Shown: piece by piece, positions 1 through 7,967 of the stretch
Layout: each line of letters begins with the position of its first letter
Position numbering within the stretch: position 1 is the first letter of the stretch
The notes under the pieces: generated by a model
Seen by the model: the letters and a program-made list of their open reading frames with translations, nothing else
Databases searched by the model: none
Told to the model about the DNA's origin: nothing
NCBI RefSeq assembly: GCF_000300275.1
Contig: NZ_AMRN01000005.1
Location: forward strand, 62,001-126,000
Length of the DNA stretch: 64,000 nucleotides
Direction: 5' to 3'
Source: Thalassospira profundimaris WP0211
Lineage (GTDB): Bacteria; Pseudomonadota; Alphaproteobacteria; Rhodospirillales; Thalassospiraceae
Made by a program: the position numbers and the translations under genes

Positions 1-678
1 GCTGCCCTTAGTTTGCTGCGCAATGAAGTCATGCATATGGGCGACGTGGTGATTGATGTCGTGCGGCGCGGGCGCGAAAACCTGCGCAACCCGACACGAC
101 CAAAGCTTAAAAAGCTTGGCGAACTGGATGACGGGGTCGATAGCCTGCAAGATGCGATTGCGCTGTTTGCCGCAAAACTGCCACGTGCGGAACTGCTGCC
201 CGGCGATGTAAACCGCATGCAGAACGAACTGGCCGTAAGCAACCATCTTGAAGCCGTTGGCGATCTGATCAGCGAGGAAATGGTCAAGCTGGTCGGCGAG
301 TGGCTTGATATTCGCCACATGCCATCAGACGAAAACCGCCAGAAAATGGCAGAGCTTTACGAGATTGCCGAAGATTGCCTGAAACAGGCGATGACCGCCT
401 TTTCGGCCGAGGATCTGGAGGCCGCCAATCGTGTCCTTAACCGCAAGGCGGAGTTCACCACCAAGCTTGATACGACATTGCGCAAGGTCAGCGATGAAAT
501 CGGCCCGCGCGATCTTGATATTCGCCGTTACCGGATTGAGGTCGCGATGGTCGAACGCATCAACCGCCTGTATGAGCGCGCGCGGCGGATTGCCCATGCA
601 ACAATCGCGATTAAAAATCAGCAAGAACCAGCGCCGACGGAACAAAACGCGGCATCGACCATCGCCGATGCCATGTAA
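1..678 (+). CDS. Na/Pi cotransporter family protein, C-terminal PhoU-like domain (5' truncated by window)
   Basis: The reading frame is open from base 1, so this is the 3' end of a gene that starts outside the window. The visible 225 residues are helical and resemble the PhoU-like cytoplasmic tail that follows the membrane part of YjbB/NptA-type sodium-phosphate cotransporters. Such a tail has two helical repeats; here one covers about residues 1-100 and the other about 105-205, ending in a charged disordered tail. No membrane segment is visible in this part. The TTG at 13 and the internal ATG codons are unlikely to be the true start because the family is about 550 residues long. The family call rests on overall pattern, not on a catalytic motif. 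Confidence 0.68.
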   Translation, partial: AALSLLRNEVMHMGDVVIDVVRRGRENLRNPTRPKLKKLGELDDGVDSLQDAIALFAAKLPRAELLPGDVNRMQNELAVSNHLEAVGDLISEEMVKLVGEWLDIRHMPSDENRQKMAELYEIAEDCLKQAMTAFSAEDLEAANRVLNRKAEFTTKLDTTLRKVSDEIGPRDLDIRRYRIEVAMVERINRLYERARRIAHATIAIKNQQEPAPTEQNAASTIADAM

Positions 679-690
679 TGTTCTGGTGCC

Positions 691-1143
691 TTAACGGTCG
701 GCAGGCGGGGTATTGATGTCTTTTTGCATCACCGTGACGTCGCAGGCGCGATAGCCAAGATGGCGATAGAAATCCTGTGTCGCATGGTTATCCGCACGCA
801 CCATCAATTGCATCCGCCAGACACCCTGATCGCGCAGCCAGTTTTCCCCGACCTGCATCAGGCGGCGACCCAGCCCTGATTTCTGCAAACTTGGTGTTAC
901 GGCCATATAATAGACCCAGCCACGATGCCCATCACGACCCGCCATGATGGAGCCGATCATGTTATCGCTGTTATCTTCCCAAACAAAAAGGGTGGCTTCG
1001 CTGCTTTCAAGCGCGAAGCGCACATCCCATTCTGGCGGATTGTACGGGCGATAAAGCCCGGTTTCCTGCCAAAGGGCTGTTAATGCGGGGATATCATCAA
1101 GGGTGGCTGTTCTGGGCTGGGACTTTGGGGCGTTGGTCGTCAT
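691..1143 (-). CDS. GNAT family acetyltransferase, YpeA-like
   Basis: A 150-residue single-domain N-acetyltransferase of the GNAT fold. The acetyl-CoA binding motif A is visible as VYYMAVTPSLQKSGLGRRLM, the Q/RxxGxG/A loop being QKSGLG, and a typical C-terminal NHATQDFYRHLGY motif follows. Size and motif order match the E. coli YpeA group, whose substrate is not well defined. The frame opens earlier, at 1215, but the ATG at 1143 has a purine-rich AAGAAG a few bases upstream and starts just before the domain, so it was chosen. The gene converges on the end of the cotransporter gene, 12 bases away, and appears monocistronic. Confidence 0.82.
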   Translation of the reverse strand: MTTNAPKSQPRTATLDDIPALTALWQETGLYRPYNPPEWDVRFALESSEATLFVWEDNSDNMIGSIMAGRDGHRGWVYYMAVTPSLQKSGLGRRLMQVGENWLRDQGVWRMQLMVRADNHATQDFYRHLGYRACDVTVMQKDINTPPADR

Positions 1144-1257
1144 GGTGCTTCTTTCATGGGGCGCGTTACAGAAGCGCGTAACAATGCTTGGATTACGCAA
1201 GGCCGTCAAACCCAATTGCGTGACAAGCCGATGAAGTTAAACGCCAAAACGCAAAAC

Positions 1258-1281
1258 GCCCCCAAGGGGTGCCTTGGGGGC
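1258..1281 (-). terminator. Rho-independent terminator of the secreted repeat protein gene
   Basis: A perfect 10-bp inverted repeat (GCCCCCAAGG / CCTTGGGGGC) with a 4-base loop lies about 75 bases beyond the stop of the minus-strand gene ending at 1356. On the minus strand it is followed by a T-rich stretch (GTTTTGCGTTTT). Confidence 0.65.
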
Positions 1282-1355
1282 GCTGGCGGGTCCGGGGTAT
1301 CGGTTGGGATGGGGGATGTCCCCGGACCGGGGAAGGTCAGGTTTTGACGGACCGA

Positions 1356-2006
1356 TCAGCTGATCGGGCGACCGGTCACGCTGCTCAGTTCCATTTCGCG
1401 GACGATGTCACCGGCCTGATTGGTGACAGTGGCGGTATAAGTACCGCGCGGGGTTTCGGTGATGTCGCCAAGTTTGAGTTCACCATTGCCAAACCGGATC
1501 ACCATCGCATTGGCCAGAAGCGTCATCTGATCAGCGGTGAATTTGCGATCAAAACGTGCGGCCTTGTCTTTGTTCGGTTTGCCGATCAGTTTACGCAGGT
1601 CGTGACGGGTGCCGCGATCCATGCGGCCGGTTTTTTCATCAAATTTCAAAACCTCGACCACATCACCACTGGCATTCAGCAAGACAACATCAATCTTGCC
1701 AGCCTGTTCGGATGCCTTTGCATCGCCGGTCTTGAGGTTTGATTGACCCATTTTTAAAAGCATCGCATCAACCAGCGTGCGGGCTTCATCGGTGGTCAAT
1801 GGCACGGCGCGTGCGCGGCCTTCGCCATGGAACATGCCGCCTTTGCCGTACTTGCCATGTTCGCCGTATTCACCGTGTTCTCCCCGCATATATTCGCCTT
1901 TATGGTCACGTTCGCCGGGCGATGCATAAGCCGCTGCAAACGGGGTTGCGATCATGGTGGTGGCAATCAGGGCCGCGGCAAGTTTAAGGGTGGTTTTGCG
2001 TTTCAT
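1356..2006 (-). CDS. Secreted protein with two tandem repeat domains and a His/Glu/Gly-rich segment
   Basis: A 216-residue exported protein of unknown function. It has a clear Sec signal peptide (MKRK then a hydrophobic core ending AAAYA), then a His/Glu/Gly/Tyr-rich stretch at about residues 30-62 with repeated EHGEYGEHGKYG units. Two related domains of about 60 residues follow, beginning LTTDEARTLVDAMLLKMG and FTADQMTLLANAMVIRFG and each ending near a TGR. Start 2006 is preferred over 2018 because GAGG sits 6 bases upstream. It is transcribed divergently from the response regulator gene at 2217, so it may be a target or an accessory sensor of that system. The His-rich part suggests metal binding, which is inference. 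Confidence 0.7.
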   Translation of the reverse strand: MKRKTTLKLAAALIATTMIATPFAAAYASPGERDHKGEYMRGEHGEYGEHGKYGKGGMFHGEGRARAVPLTTDEARTLVDAMLLKMGQSNLKTGDAKASEQAGKIDVVLLNASGDVVEVLKFDEKTGRMDRGTRHDLRKLIGKPNKDKAARFDRKFTADQMTLLANAMVIRFGNGELKLGDITETPRGTYTATVTNQAGDIVREMELSSVTGRPIS

Positions 2007-2063
2007 CGGGGACCTCATCAGGTTTGTGGGGGATTAATGTGTTGAAGCCCGTTATCGCCTATG

Positions 2064-2135
2064 ATTGTCGCGAAATGATCCCGGCGAACGGGCAAAATGG
2101 TCGCAAGCTATGCCAAAAGGCCGTTTTGCGACAAT
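2064..2135. promoter_or_regulatory. Inverted repeat in the divergent promoter region
   Basis: ATTGTCGCGAAA (2064-2075) and TTTTGCGACAAT (2124-2135) form an 11-of-12 inverted repeat in the 210-bp region between the secreted protein gene and the response regulator gene. It could be a binding site for the OmpR-type regulator or another factor. No -35/-10 pair stands out. Confidence 0.35.
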
Positions 2136-2216
2136 CTGATACAAATTGCCGTTTCTGCCGGAACTGCCGACGCGTTAGGTTAGGCTTCACAGACGATTTT
2201 GATTTCAGGACCGCAT

Positions 2217-2942
2217 ATGAGCGACCAGCCCCACATTCTTGTTGTCGATGACCATCGTGATATCCGTGACCTTCTGGGGCGGTATCTGCGCCAGCATGAA
2301 TACCGGGTGACACTGGCGTCCGACGGGCGGGAGTTGCGCAAGTTGATGAATGATAACATCGCACCCGACCTGATCGTGCTGGATCTGATGATGCCGGGCG
2401 AGGACGGGTTGAGTTTGTGTCGCTGGCTGCGCGAAAACTATGATGTGCCGGTGGTGATGCTGACCGCCCTTGGCGAGGAAACCGATCGCATCATCGGTCT
2501 TGAAATGGGCGCAGATGATTATTTGGCCAAGCCGTTCAATCCGCGAGAATTGCTGGCCCGGATCAAGGCCGTGATGCGGCGTGCGCAAAGTCTTCCGGTG
2601 GGGCGCAAGGGGCCGCTTCCGGGCGGGCAGGTGCATTTTGATCGCTGGGTGCTGGATCGCACCCGCCATGAATTGCGCGATGCCAATGATGTGGTCGTGC
2701 CACTCAGTGCCGGGGAATATGGCCTGCTTTGTGCCTTTGTCGAACATCCCAACATGGTGCTTAACCGTGATCAGTTGCTTGACCTGACCCGTGGGCGCGA
2801 AGCGGTGCCGTTTGATCGCAGCATCGATAATCAGGTCAGCCGCCTGCGCAAAAAGATCGAACATGATGCCAAGAACCCGACCCTTATCAAGACCGTCTGG
2901 GGCGGGGGATACATGTTCACCTGCGAGGTGAGCGAGAAATGA
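2217..2942 (+). CDS. OmpR-family response regulator
   Basis: A 241-residue two-component response regulator. The N-terminal receiver domain (about residues 5-118) has the acidic pair in ILVVDDH, the phospho-acceptor Asp56 in LIVLDLMMPG, a Thr in VVMLTAL and the Lys in LAKPFNPREL. The C-terminal half is an OmpR/PhoB winged-helix DNA-binding domain ending in the wing sequence IKTVWGGGYMF. The start at 2217 is supported by AGGA six bases upstream. Its stop codon overlaps the ATG of the histidine kinase gene by four bases (ATGA), so the pair is translationally coupled. The divergent secreted protein gene is a likely target by position. Confidence 0.93.
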   Translation: MSDQPHILVVDDHRDIRDLLGRYLRQHEYRVTLASDGRELRKLMNDNIAPDLIVLDLMMPGEDGLSLCRWLRENYDVPVVMLTALGEETDRIIGLEMGADDYLAKPFNPRELLARIKAVMRRAQSLPVGRKGPLPGGQVHFDRWVLDRTRHELRDANDVVVPLSAGEYGLLCAFVEHPNMVLNRDQLLDLTRGREAVPFDRSIDNQVSRLRKKIEHDAKNPTLIKTVWGGGYMFTCEVSEK

Positions 2943-4489
2943 CCAAGCGCCGCCTGATCAAACGCCTTTGGCCTCAAAGTCTGACCGCGCAGCTTGTCTG
3001 TTTGCTGTTGGGCGCGATCATCCTGACCCACATCGTCCTTGGTGTCATGCTGGCCGAAGAACGCCGGGATGCGGTGGCATCCGAGCGACGCGGCTATGCC
3101 CTGTCACGGGTGGCGGCAATTTCACGCATTCTGACAACAACGCCGCGTGATAACTGGGCCGATGTGTTGCGCGTGGCGCAATCACCTCAAAACCGCCTGC
3201 GGCTGGTGCCGGAAAGTGATGTGGTTTCCGGTGACGGATTTGCCTCGGACACGCTGAGCCAGCGTTTGAACGAGGCACTGGACCTTGAAACCGGTGTTCC
3301 GGCGCGGGTCGAAATCCTGTCTGAGGATGAATGCTGGACGGAACGTAAAACACTCCGGCGTGAAAAGGATGCGTTTCTGGAACGTGACCGTATGGAGAGA
3401 TCCGGCCACGACGATGATCATCATGATCGCGATGATGACCGTGATGATGATCGTCGCGCACCCTGGTCGTTGCGCTACCTTGACCGGTTTGATTGCGATA
3501 CCTCGCCGGTGATGCGCCTTGTTGTGCCGATCAGGATCCTTGGTCCGGACGGGGAGCCAACTGGCACAGAACCCGATGTATGGCTGGAAGCCATGATCGG
3601 CGGGGTGGTCTCGCCGCCCTGGTTTGTCTTCGATAATCTTTTGCGTGTTCTGGCATCCGGGCTTGTTATTGCCGTGATCGCCTTCTTCCTGGCGCGCCGG
3701 ATTTCCCGTTCGTGGGACGTTTTGACACAGGCGGCTGATCGTGTCGGGCGCGGGGATTATCCCGAACCGGTGCCTGAAACCGGTCCGATTGAAATCAGAC
3801 GCGCCACCAAGGCCTTTAACCGCATGACTGCGCGCCTCAAACGCTTTGTCGAGGATCGCACAAGGATGCTGGCCGCCATTTCGCATGATCTGCGCACACC
3901 GATCACATCGCTGCGGTTGCGCGCCGAATTTGTCGATGATCCGGAAAACCGTGCGCGCATCATCGAAACCCTTGATGAAATGGAACAGATGGTCGAAGCG
4001 GCGATGACCTTTGCCCGCGAAGAAACCGCGAAGGAGGAAACCCGTAAAATCGATCTGACCGCCCTTGTTGAATCCGCGGTCGAGGATCTGGCAGAAACCG
4101 GACGCCCAATCACATACATTGGCGAGGTCGATACCCGGGTTTATCCGTGCCGGCCGCTTTCGATCAAGCGCGCCTTTGGCAACCTGGTGTCCAATGCCCT
4201 CAACTTCGGCGATACGGTCGAGGTTGCGGTGCGCGATGCCGATGACGGCGGCCTGTGGATCGAAATTGCCGATGACGGGCCGGGGATACCGCTCGAACAG
4301 CGCGAACAGGTGTTTGAGCCGTTCTTCAGGATTGAAGCGTCACGCAATCGTGATACCGGCGGTATTGGTCTTGGAATGGCAATCGCGCGCACCGCCGTCC
4401 GGGCGCATGGTGGCGAAATATACCTTGAAGACTCCCAGAAAGGCGGGCTTCTGGCGCGTATTTACCTGCCACCGGCACAGCCGCAATAG
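2939..4489 (+). CDS. Sensor histidine kinase with Asp/His-rich periplasmic insert
   Basis: A 516-residue membrane histidine kinase paired with the preceding regulator. The first membrane segment covers about residues 17-40 and the second about 228-252, enclosing a periplasmic sensor of about 190 residues. A HAMP region follows, then HisKA with the phospho-acceptor His316 in AAISHDLRTPI. The ATPase domain has the N box FGNLVSNALNFGD, the G1 box DDGPGIP and the G2 box GGIGLGMAIAR. The C-terminal half resembles EnvZ-type kinases. The unusual part is a run of Asp, His and Arg at about residues 156-172 in the sensor domain, which could bind divalent metal ions. A short hairpin with T6 follows the gene. 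Confidence 0.92.
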   Translation: MTKRRLIKRLWPQSLTAQLVCLLLGAIILTHIVLGVMLAEERRDAVASERRGYALSRVAAISRILTTTPRDNWADVLRVAQSPQNRLRLVPESDVVSGDGFASDTLSQRLNEALDLETGVPARVEILSEDECWTERKTLRREKDAFLERDRMERSGHDDDHHDRDDDRDDDRRAPWSLRYLDRFDCDTSPVMRLVVPIRILGPDGEPTGTEPDVWLEAMIGGVVSPPWFVFDNLLRVLASGLVIAVIAFFLARRISRSWDVLTQAADRVGRGDYPEPVPETGPIEIRRATKAFNRMTARLKRFVEDRTRMLAAISHDLRTPITSLRLRAEFVDDPENRARIIETLDEMEQMVEAAMTFAREETAKEETRKIDLTALVESAVEDLAETGRPITYIGEVDTRVYPCRPLSIKRAFGNLVSNALNFGDTVEVAVRDADDGGLWIEIADDGPGIPLEQREQVFEPFFRIEASRNRDTGGIGLGMAIARTAVRAHGGEIYLEDSQKGGLLARIYLPPAQPQ

Positions 4490-4533
4490 CTGTGATTTCG
4501 ACCAGTCCGAAGGCTTAAGATTTTTCTCCTGAC

Positions 4534-4551
4534 ACTGTGCGACAGTTTTTT
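4534..4551 (+). terminator. Weak terminator after the two-component operon
   Basis: ACTGT-GCG-ACAGT followed by six T residues, 45 bases after the kinase stop codon. The stem is only five base pairs, so termination may be partial. Confidence 0.4.
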
Positions 4552-4715
4552 GACAGATAGCCCTTGCGTTTTAAGTGACCAATAGTCATTTACGGGCTGG
4601 AATTTCACTGTTTCCAAATCAATAATTGCTAAATTGCATTGCTGTTCTATTTAGGGTCTGGATTTGAACCAGCGGCAGTGCGACAATCAAGCAGACGAAC
4701 GGACGGAGCGTGCCC

Positions 4716-6020
4716 ATGACCAACAACCAGTCTTCATCCGGCGTGGTAACCCCGCTTCCCGGAACCAACAACGCGCAAGCCGCGCGTGGCTTTGTGCGCT
4801 CTGTTAACGACTGGCTGATGGAATGTGCGCTTGATGATACCGACATCAGCGAACTTCTGTCAGGCATGGCCAGCCGTCTGGTGGCATCGGGGATCCCGAT
4901 TGATCGCGTCATGGTCGCGTTCAAGACCCTGCACCCGCTGTATGAAGGTGTTTCCTATATCTGGACCAAGGAAAATGGCCAGGTTGTACGCACCACCCAT
5001 ATGGGCGATGACGAAAAGGACCGCGATTGGGCTGAAAGCCCGATGAAATGGATGCTTGATAGCGATGTCAGCTTCATGCGCCGTCATCTTATTGGCCCCA
5101 GTGCGGTTGTCGACTTCCCGATCCTTGAAACTTTCCGCCGCCAACGGGGCACGGACTATTACGCCCTGATGACCCCGTTCGTGACCGATAGCGACAGCAC
5201 GCTCAATAGCAACCGTATCTTCATGACCTATCTGACGCGGCGTCCCAGTGGTTTCTCGGACGAGGATCTTGCGATCCTGTCTGGTATTCAGCGCCGCTTT
5301 GCCGTGTCATGCAAAATGCGCATCAACCATGAAGAAACCCGCACCATTCTGGAAACCTATCTTGGCACCGATGCCGGGCAACGTGTCCGCAATGGTCAGA
5401 TCAAACTGGGCGACAGTACCAAAACCCGTGCGGTGATCTGGTTTTCGGATATGCGTAACTCGACCTCGGTTGCGACCCATGTCGGTGATGATGCGTTCCT
5501 GGGCGAAATGAATGATTTCTTTGGCGCAACAGCCGGTGCCGTGCTTAAGCACGGCGGGCAGGTATTGCGCTATATCGGGGATGCGACGCTTGCGATTTTC
5601 CCGATTGATGAAGATGAAACCAATCTTGAAACCGCCTGTTACGCAGCACTTTATGCCGCAGCCGAGGCCCAGTTGAACATCGATGCGCTAAATGCGCGGC
5701 GCGAAGAAGTCGGAAAACTGCCATTCGATTACGGCCTTGGCATGCATGTCGGGGAAGTGATTTACGGCAATGTTGGCGTGTCGGAGCGTGTTGATTTTAC
5801 CGTGGTCGGGCAGGCGGCAAACGAAGCAGCCCGCATCGAACAGCTTACCAAGCAACTTGGTCGGCGTGTGCTGGTCAGTTCGACCGTGGCCCGGTTCATT
5901 TCCTGCCCGACAGAGGAAATGGGCGCCTATGAGCTTCAGGGGACGGGTGTCAGTCTTAAACTGTTTGCCCCGGATTTCTCAGAAACCTGCCACCGTATCG
6001 AGCTGATGCGCAGCGCCTGA
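4716..6020 (+). CDS. Class III adenylate/guanylate cyclase
   Basis: A 434-residue cytoplasmic protein that should make a cyclic nucleotide. The C-terminal cyclase domain (about residues 235-410) has the first metal-binding Asp245 in WFSDMRNST, the second Asp289 in YIGDATLAIF, and the later signature GEVIYGNVGVSERVDFTVVG. The N-terminal part (about 20-215) is a non-membrane regulatory region, GAF-like in length, that I cannot name confidently. ATG 4716 is chosen over GTG 4710 because GGACGGAG lies seven bases upstream. The gene ends six bases from the convergent last gene of the Reb locus. Whether cAMP or cGMP is made is not decided here. Confidence 0.88.
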   Translation: MTNNQSSSGVVTPLPGTNNAQAARGFVRSVNDWLMECALDDTDISELLSGMASRLVASGIPIDRVMVAFKTLHPLYEGVSYIWTKENGQVVRTTHMGDDEKDRDWAESPMKWMLDSDVSFMRRHLIGPSAVVDFPILETFRRQRGTDYYALMTPFVTDSDSTLNSNRIFMTYLTRRPSGFSDEDLAILSGIQRRFAVSCKMRINHEETRTILETYLGTDAGQRVRNGQIKLGDSTKTRAVIWFSDMRNSTSVATHVGDDAFLGEMNDFFGATAGAVLKHGGQVLRYIGDATLAIFPIDEDETNLETACYAALYAAAEAQLNIDALNARREEVGKLPFDYGLGMHVGEVIYGNVGVSERVDFTVVGQAANEAARIEQLTKQLGRRVLVSSTVARFISCPTEEMGAYELQGTGVSLKLFAPDFSETCHRIELMRSA

Positions 6021-6026
6021 GCCTGT

Positions 6027-6623
6027 TTAGGCGAGGCTATCAAAATCCTTCACCACCGAACTGGCGGACGTGCCGACCTTGGAAAAGGTTGTTTGTGCGT
6101 CACTGACGGCATCGGTCGCAGCCTTGATGATCTTGGAATAAGGGTCGACTTCCTTGGTTGCCAGCATCTGTTGCATCGCGACACCGGTGGTGGCGGATGC
6201 CATCGACATGATATTGCGCAGATAATCCGTGGAATCCTGCACCGCATAGGCGGCGGCCTGGGCAACCTTTTGATAGGCCACACCATTGGCACCGGGGATC
6301 GCACCGTTCAGAACCGCATGGTTGGTCGTGCCGACAGCCTGCACGATCTGCGGGTTCAATGCCGTGCTGAGCGGCGGGGTGCCCGGCGGATTGTCCGGGG
6401 CTGCGGGATCAGATGGGGATGCCGGTTTGTTTGCATCATCCTTGTCATCGGCCTTTTTATCGCCGTTTGCGTCGCCACCATCTTTCGCGTCTTTGGTGTC
6501 TGCGGCGTTTTTGTCGCCGTCACCACCCTTGTCGGCGGGGGACGCGGCTTTGTCCGGCTCATTGCCCTGATCTTTGTTTCCAGCTTTCGGATCTTCGTTC
6601 TGTTTTGCGTCGTCGTCTGCCAT
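6027..6623 (-). CDS. Reb-like protein with acidic low-complexity N-terminus
   Basis: A 198-residue protein at the distal end of the Reb locus. Residues 1-75 or so are almost entirely Asp, Lys, Ala, Gly, Asn and Pro, hence disordered and acidic. From about residue 85 a Reb-like segment begins (NPQIVQAVGTTNHAVLNGAIPGA), then an Ala/Gln/Ser-rich helical stretch like the other Reb proteins, but more divergent and with a longer tail. The start at 6623 has GAGG six bases upstream. It could be a specialised ribbon-end or assembly component of an R-body. The Reb assignment is weaker than for its neighbours. Confidence 0.68.
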   Translation of the reverse strand: MADDDAKQNEDPKAGNKDQGNEPDKAASPADKGGDGDKNAADTKDAKDGGDANGDKKADDKDDANKPASPSDPAAPDNPPGTPPLSTALNPQIVQAVGTTNHAVLNGAIPGANGVAYQKVAQAAAYAVQDSTDYLRNIMSMASATTGVAMQQMLATKEVDPYSKIIKAATDAVSDAQTTFSKVGTSASSVVKDFDSLA

Positions 6624-6708
6624 CGAAAACCTCATATGCAACGGGTCAAAAGACCGGTTTGATTATCTCTGTCGGGACGGGCCAGGAGCCATAAAATCTG
6701 CGGGCGCG

Positions 6709-6969
6709 TTATTCGCCGCTTTTGCCGCCGCCCATGCCACCGCCAGTACTTTCCAGGATCATACGGCAGGCGCTTGATGTGACGGCGTTGCCGATCTGCT
6801 GCAGGCCGCCTTGGGTCTGCATGGCGTTTTGCATCGACAAACTGATGGAATGTGCCATCGTCTGATACACAAGCCCCATGGCATGTGCCGGTGCTTCGCC
6901 CAGAACCTTGACGTTGTTCTGGGTCACTGCATCGGTGATTTGTGAGTTTACAGGGGTGTTGTCTGCCAT
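6709..6969 (-). CDS. RebB-family R-body protein (short)
   Basis: An 86-residue protein of the RebB (killing trait) family, whose members polymerise into coiled, extensible protein ribbons called R-bodies. The family core is visible: NSQITDAVTQNNVKVLGEAPA, then an MGLVYQTMAHSISLSMQNAMQTQ helix. It is followed by a shorter tail than in the 107-residue paralogs, ending in a Gly-rich GGGMGGGKSGE. The start at 6969 has a GAGGG about seven bases upstream. It is one of nine Reb-domain genes on the minus strand here. Confidence 0.86.
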   Translation of the reverse strand: MADNTPVNSQITDAVTQNNVKVLGEAPAHAMGLVYQTMAHSISLSMQNAMQTQGGLQQIGNAVTSSACRMILESTGGGMGGGKSGE

Positions 6970-7027
6970 TTCACGCCCTCATGTTTTGACCGTATTTGGT
7001 CCGGGCAGGACCAGACGGATCATGTGC

Positions 7028-7351
7028 CTAGCGGCGGGTTGCTGCCAAAATTACGAGTAGTGTCAAAAGCGCATCGCTGTTGTCGGACCGGCCGAGTTTG
7101 GCTGTTGCCTGCGCACCCGCCATGGTGTTGACGGAATAAAGCTGCATCACGCCCTGATTGGTGGCGGCTTGCGAACACATCGATGCCTGTTGCTGTGCCT
7201 GAACCGCGTTCTGGAACAGGATCGATGTTGAATGGGCCGCACTTTGGTAAATCGCACCCATCGCATTCGCAGGCGCGGAACCAAGAACACTGACCGCACT
7301 CTGGGTCACAGAGTCTGTAATCTGACCATTCACCGGGGTTGGAATTGCCAT
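7028..7351 (-). CDS. RebB-family R-body protein
   Basis: A 107-residue RebB-family protein of the same length as two paralogs further upstream. It begins AIPTPVNGQITDSVTQ, continues with SAPANAMGAIYQSAAHSTS and the Gln-rich AVQAQQQ segment, then QAATNQGVMQLYSVNTMAGA, and ends in a hydrophobic helix LLTLLVILAATRR. Unlike its paralogs it has a Cys (ASMCSQAATNQG) just before the conserved QAATNQG. The start has a GGAGGA box (TCGGAGGATAAC on the minus strand). It is separated from the upstream gene by 86 bases that could hold its own promoter. Confidence 0.9.
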   Translation of the reverse strand: MAIPTPVNGQITDSVTQSAVSVLGSAPANAMGAIYQSAAHSTSILFQNAVQAQQQASMCSQAATNQGVMQLYSVNTMAGAQATAKLGRSDNSDALLTLLVILAATRR

Positions 7352-7437
7352 GTTATCCTCCGAAAAAGCGATCGGTCTGACCGCACATCTCTAGACGTCG
7401 CACGGACGTGATTGTGATCAATTAGAGTCTGTTGCGC

Positions 7438-7662
7438 TTAGCCCGCCTGGGCGGTGATCAGGGCAACAAGCTTTGACGTTGCTGTATTGGCAACCTGTTG
7501 CATGTTGCCTTGTGTCAGGGTTGCGTTTTCCATGGCAAGGCCGGTGGCATGTGAATGCGACTGCATGGCCATGGAAACCGCCTGTGCCGGGCTTTCACCC
7601 AGAATTTTGACGTTGGTCTGGGTGACAGCATCGGTAACTTGCGGGTTTACGATATCACTCAT
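7438..7662 (-). CDS. RebB-family R-body protein (minimal)
   Basis: The smallest Reb protein here, 74 residues, containing just the core: NPQVTDAVTQTNVKILGESPAQAV followed by an MQSHSHATGLAMENATLTQGNMQQ helix and a short end. Its ATG overlaps the stop of the acidic frame at 7659-7967 by four bases (ATGA), a typical translational coupling arrangement. This is evidence that ribosomes actually reach the end of that acidic frame, and it ties this gene to the operon 8475-7438. Confidence 0.87.
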   Translation of the reverse strand: MSDIVNPQVTDAVTQTNVKILGESPAQAVSMAMQSHSHATGLAMENATLTQGNMQQVANTATSKLVALITAQAG

Positions 7663-7967
7663 GTTACGTCCTTTGTCTGTTCGCCCTGGGCGCTGGCGGC
7701 GTAGTCAAACTTTTCCTTGTAGTCCGACCCATCCCCCATAAACATTGGGTCGGGCTGGCCAAGCCACGAACTGGTTTCGGTGTTATCTTGACCTTCACCT
7801 TTCTGATCGCCGGATTCTTGTGAATCTGCGTCTTCGAGGGACACGGTATCCGAATCCCCTGTCGCATCGAGGCCGTCGTAAGATGCTATTTCCCCTTCGT
7901 CCCAGTCTGCTGTGTCGTAAAAAAATTTGGCTTGTTGTCCTGGACCGACAGGGTGGCCTTTGCGCAT
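7659..7967 (-). CDS. Acidic C-terminal extension frame, probably fused to the upstream Reb gene by -1 frameshift
   Basis: An open frame of 102 codons, 82 bases overlapped by the Reb gene at 7886-8164. From residue 17 onward (YDTADWDEGE...) it is strongly acidic and disordered, rich in Asp, Glu, Gly and Ser. The first 16 codons are read out of frame within the Reb gene and the ATG at 7967 has no convincing Shine-Dalgarno sequence. The simplest reading is therefore that translation enters this frame from the upstream gene at the T7 run (7919-7925), giving a Reb domain of 82 residues plus an 86-residue acidic tail. Alternatives are internal initiation or a natural or sequencing frameshift that broke one gene. 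Its stop is coupled to the next Reb gene. Confidence 0.55.
   Translation of the reverse strand: MRKGHPVGPGQQAKFFYDTADWDEGEIASYDGLDATGDSDTVSLEDADSQESGDQKGEGQDNTETSSWLGQPDPMFMGDGSDYKEKFDYAASAQGEQTKDVT

Noticed and set aside
1269-1742. Antisense frames over the secreted repeat protein gene
   Set aside because: They overlap a gene with clear signal peptide, repeats and Shine-Dalgarno sequence and have no family resemblance.
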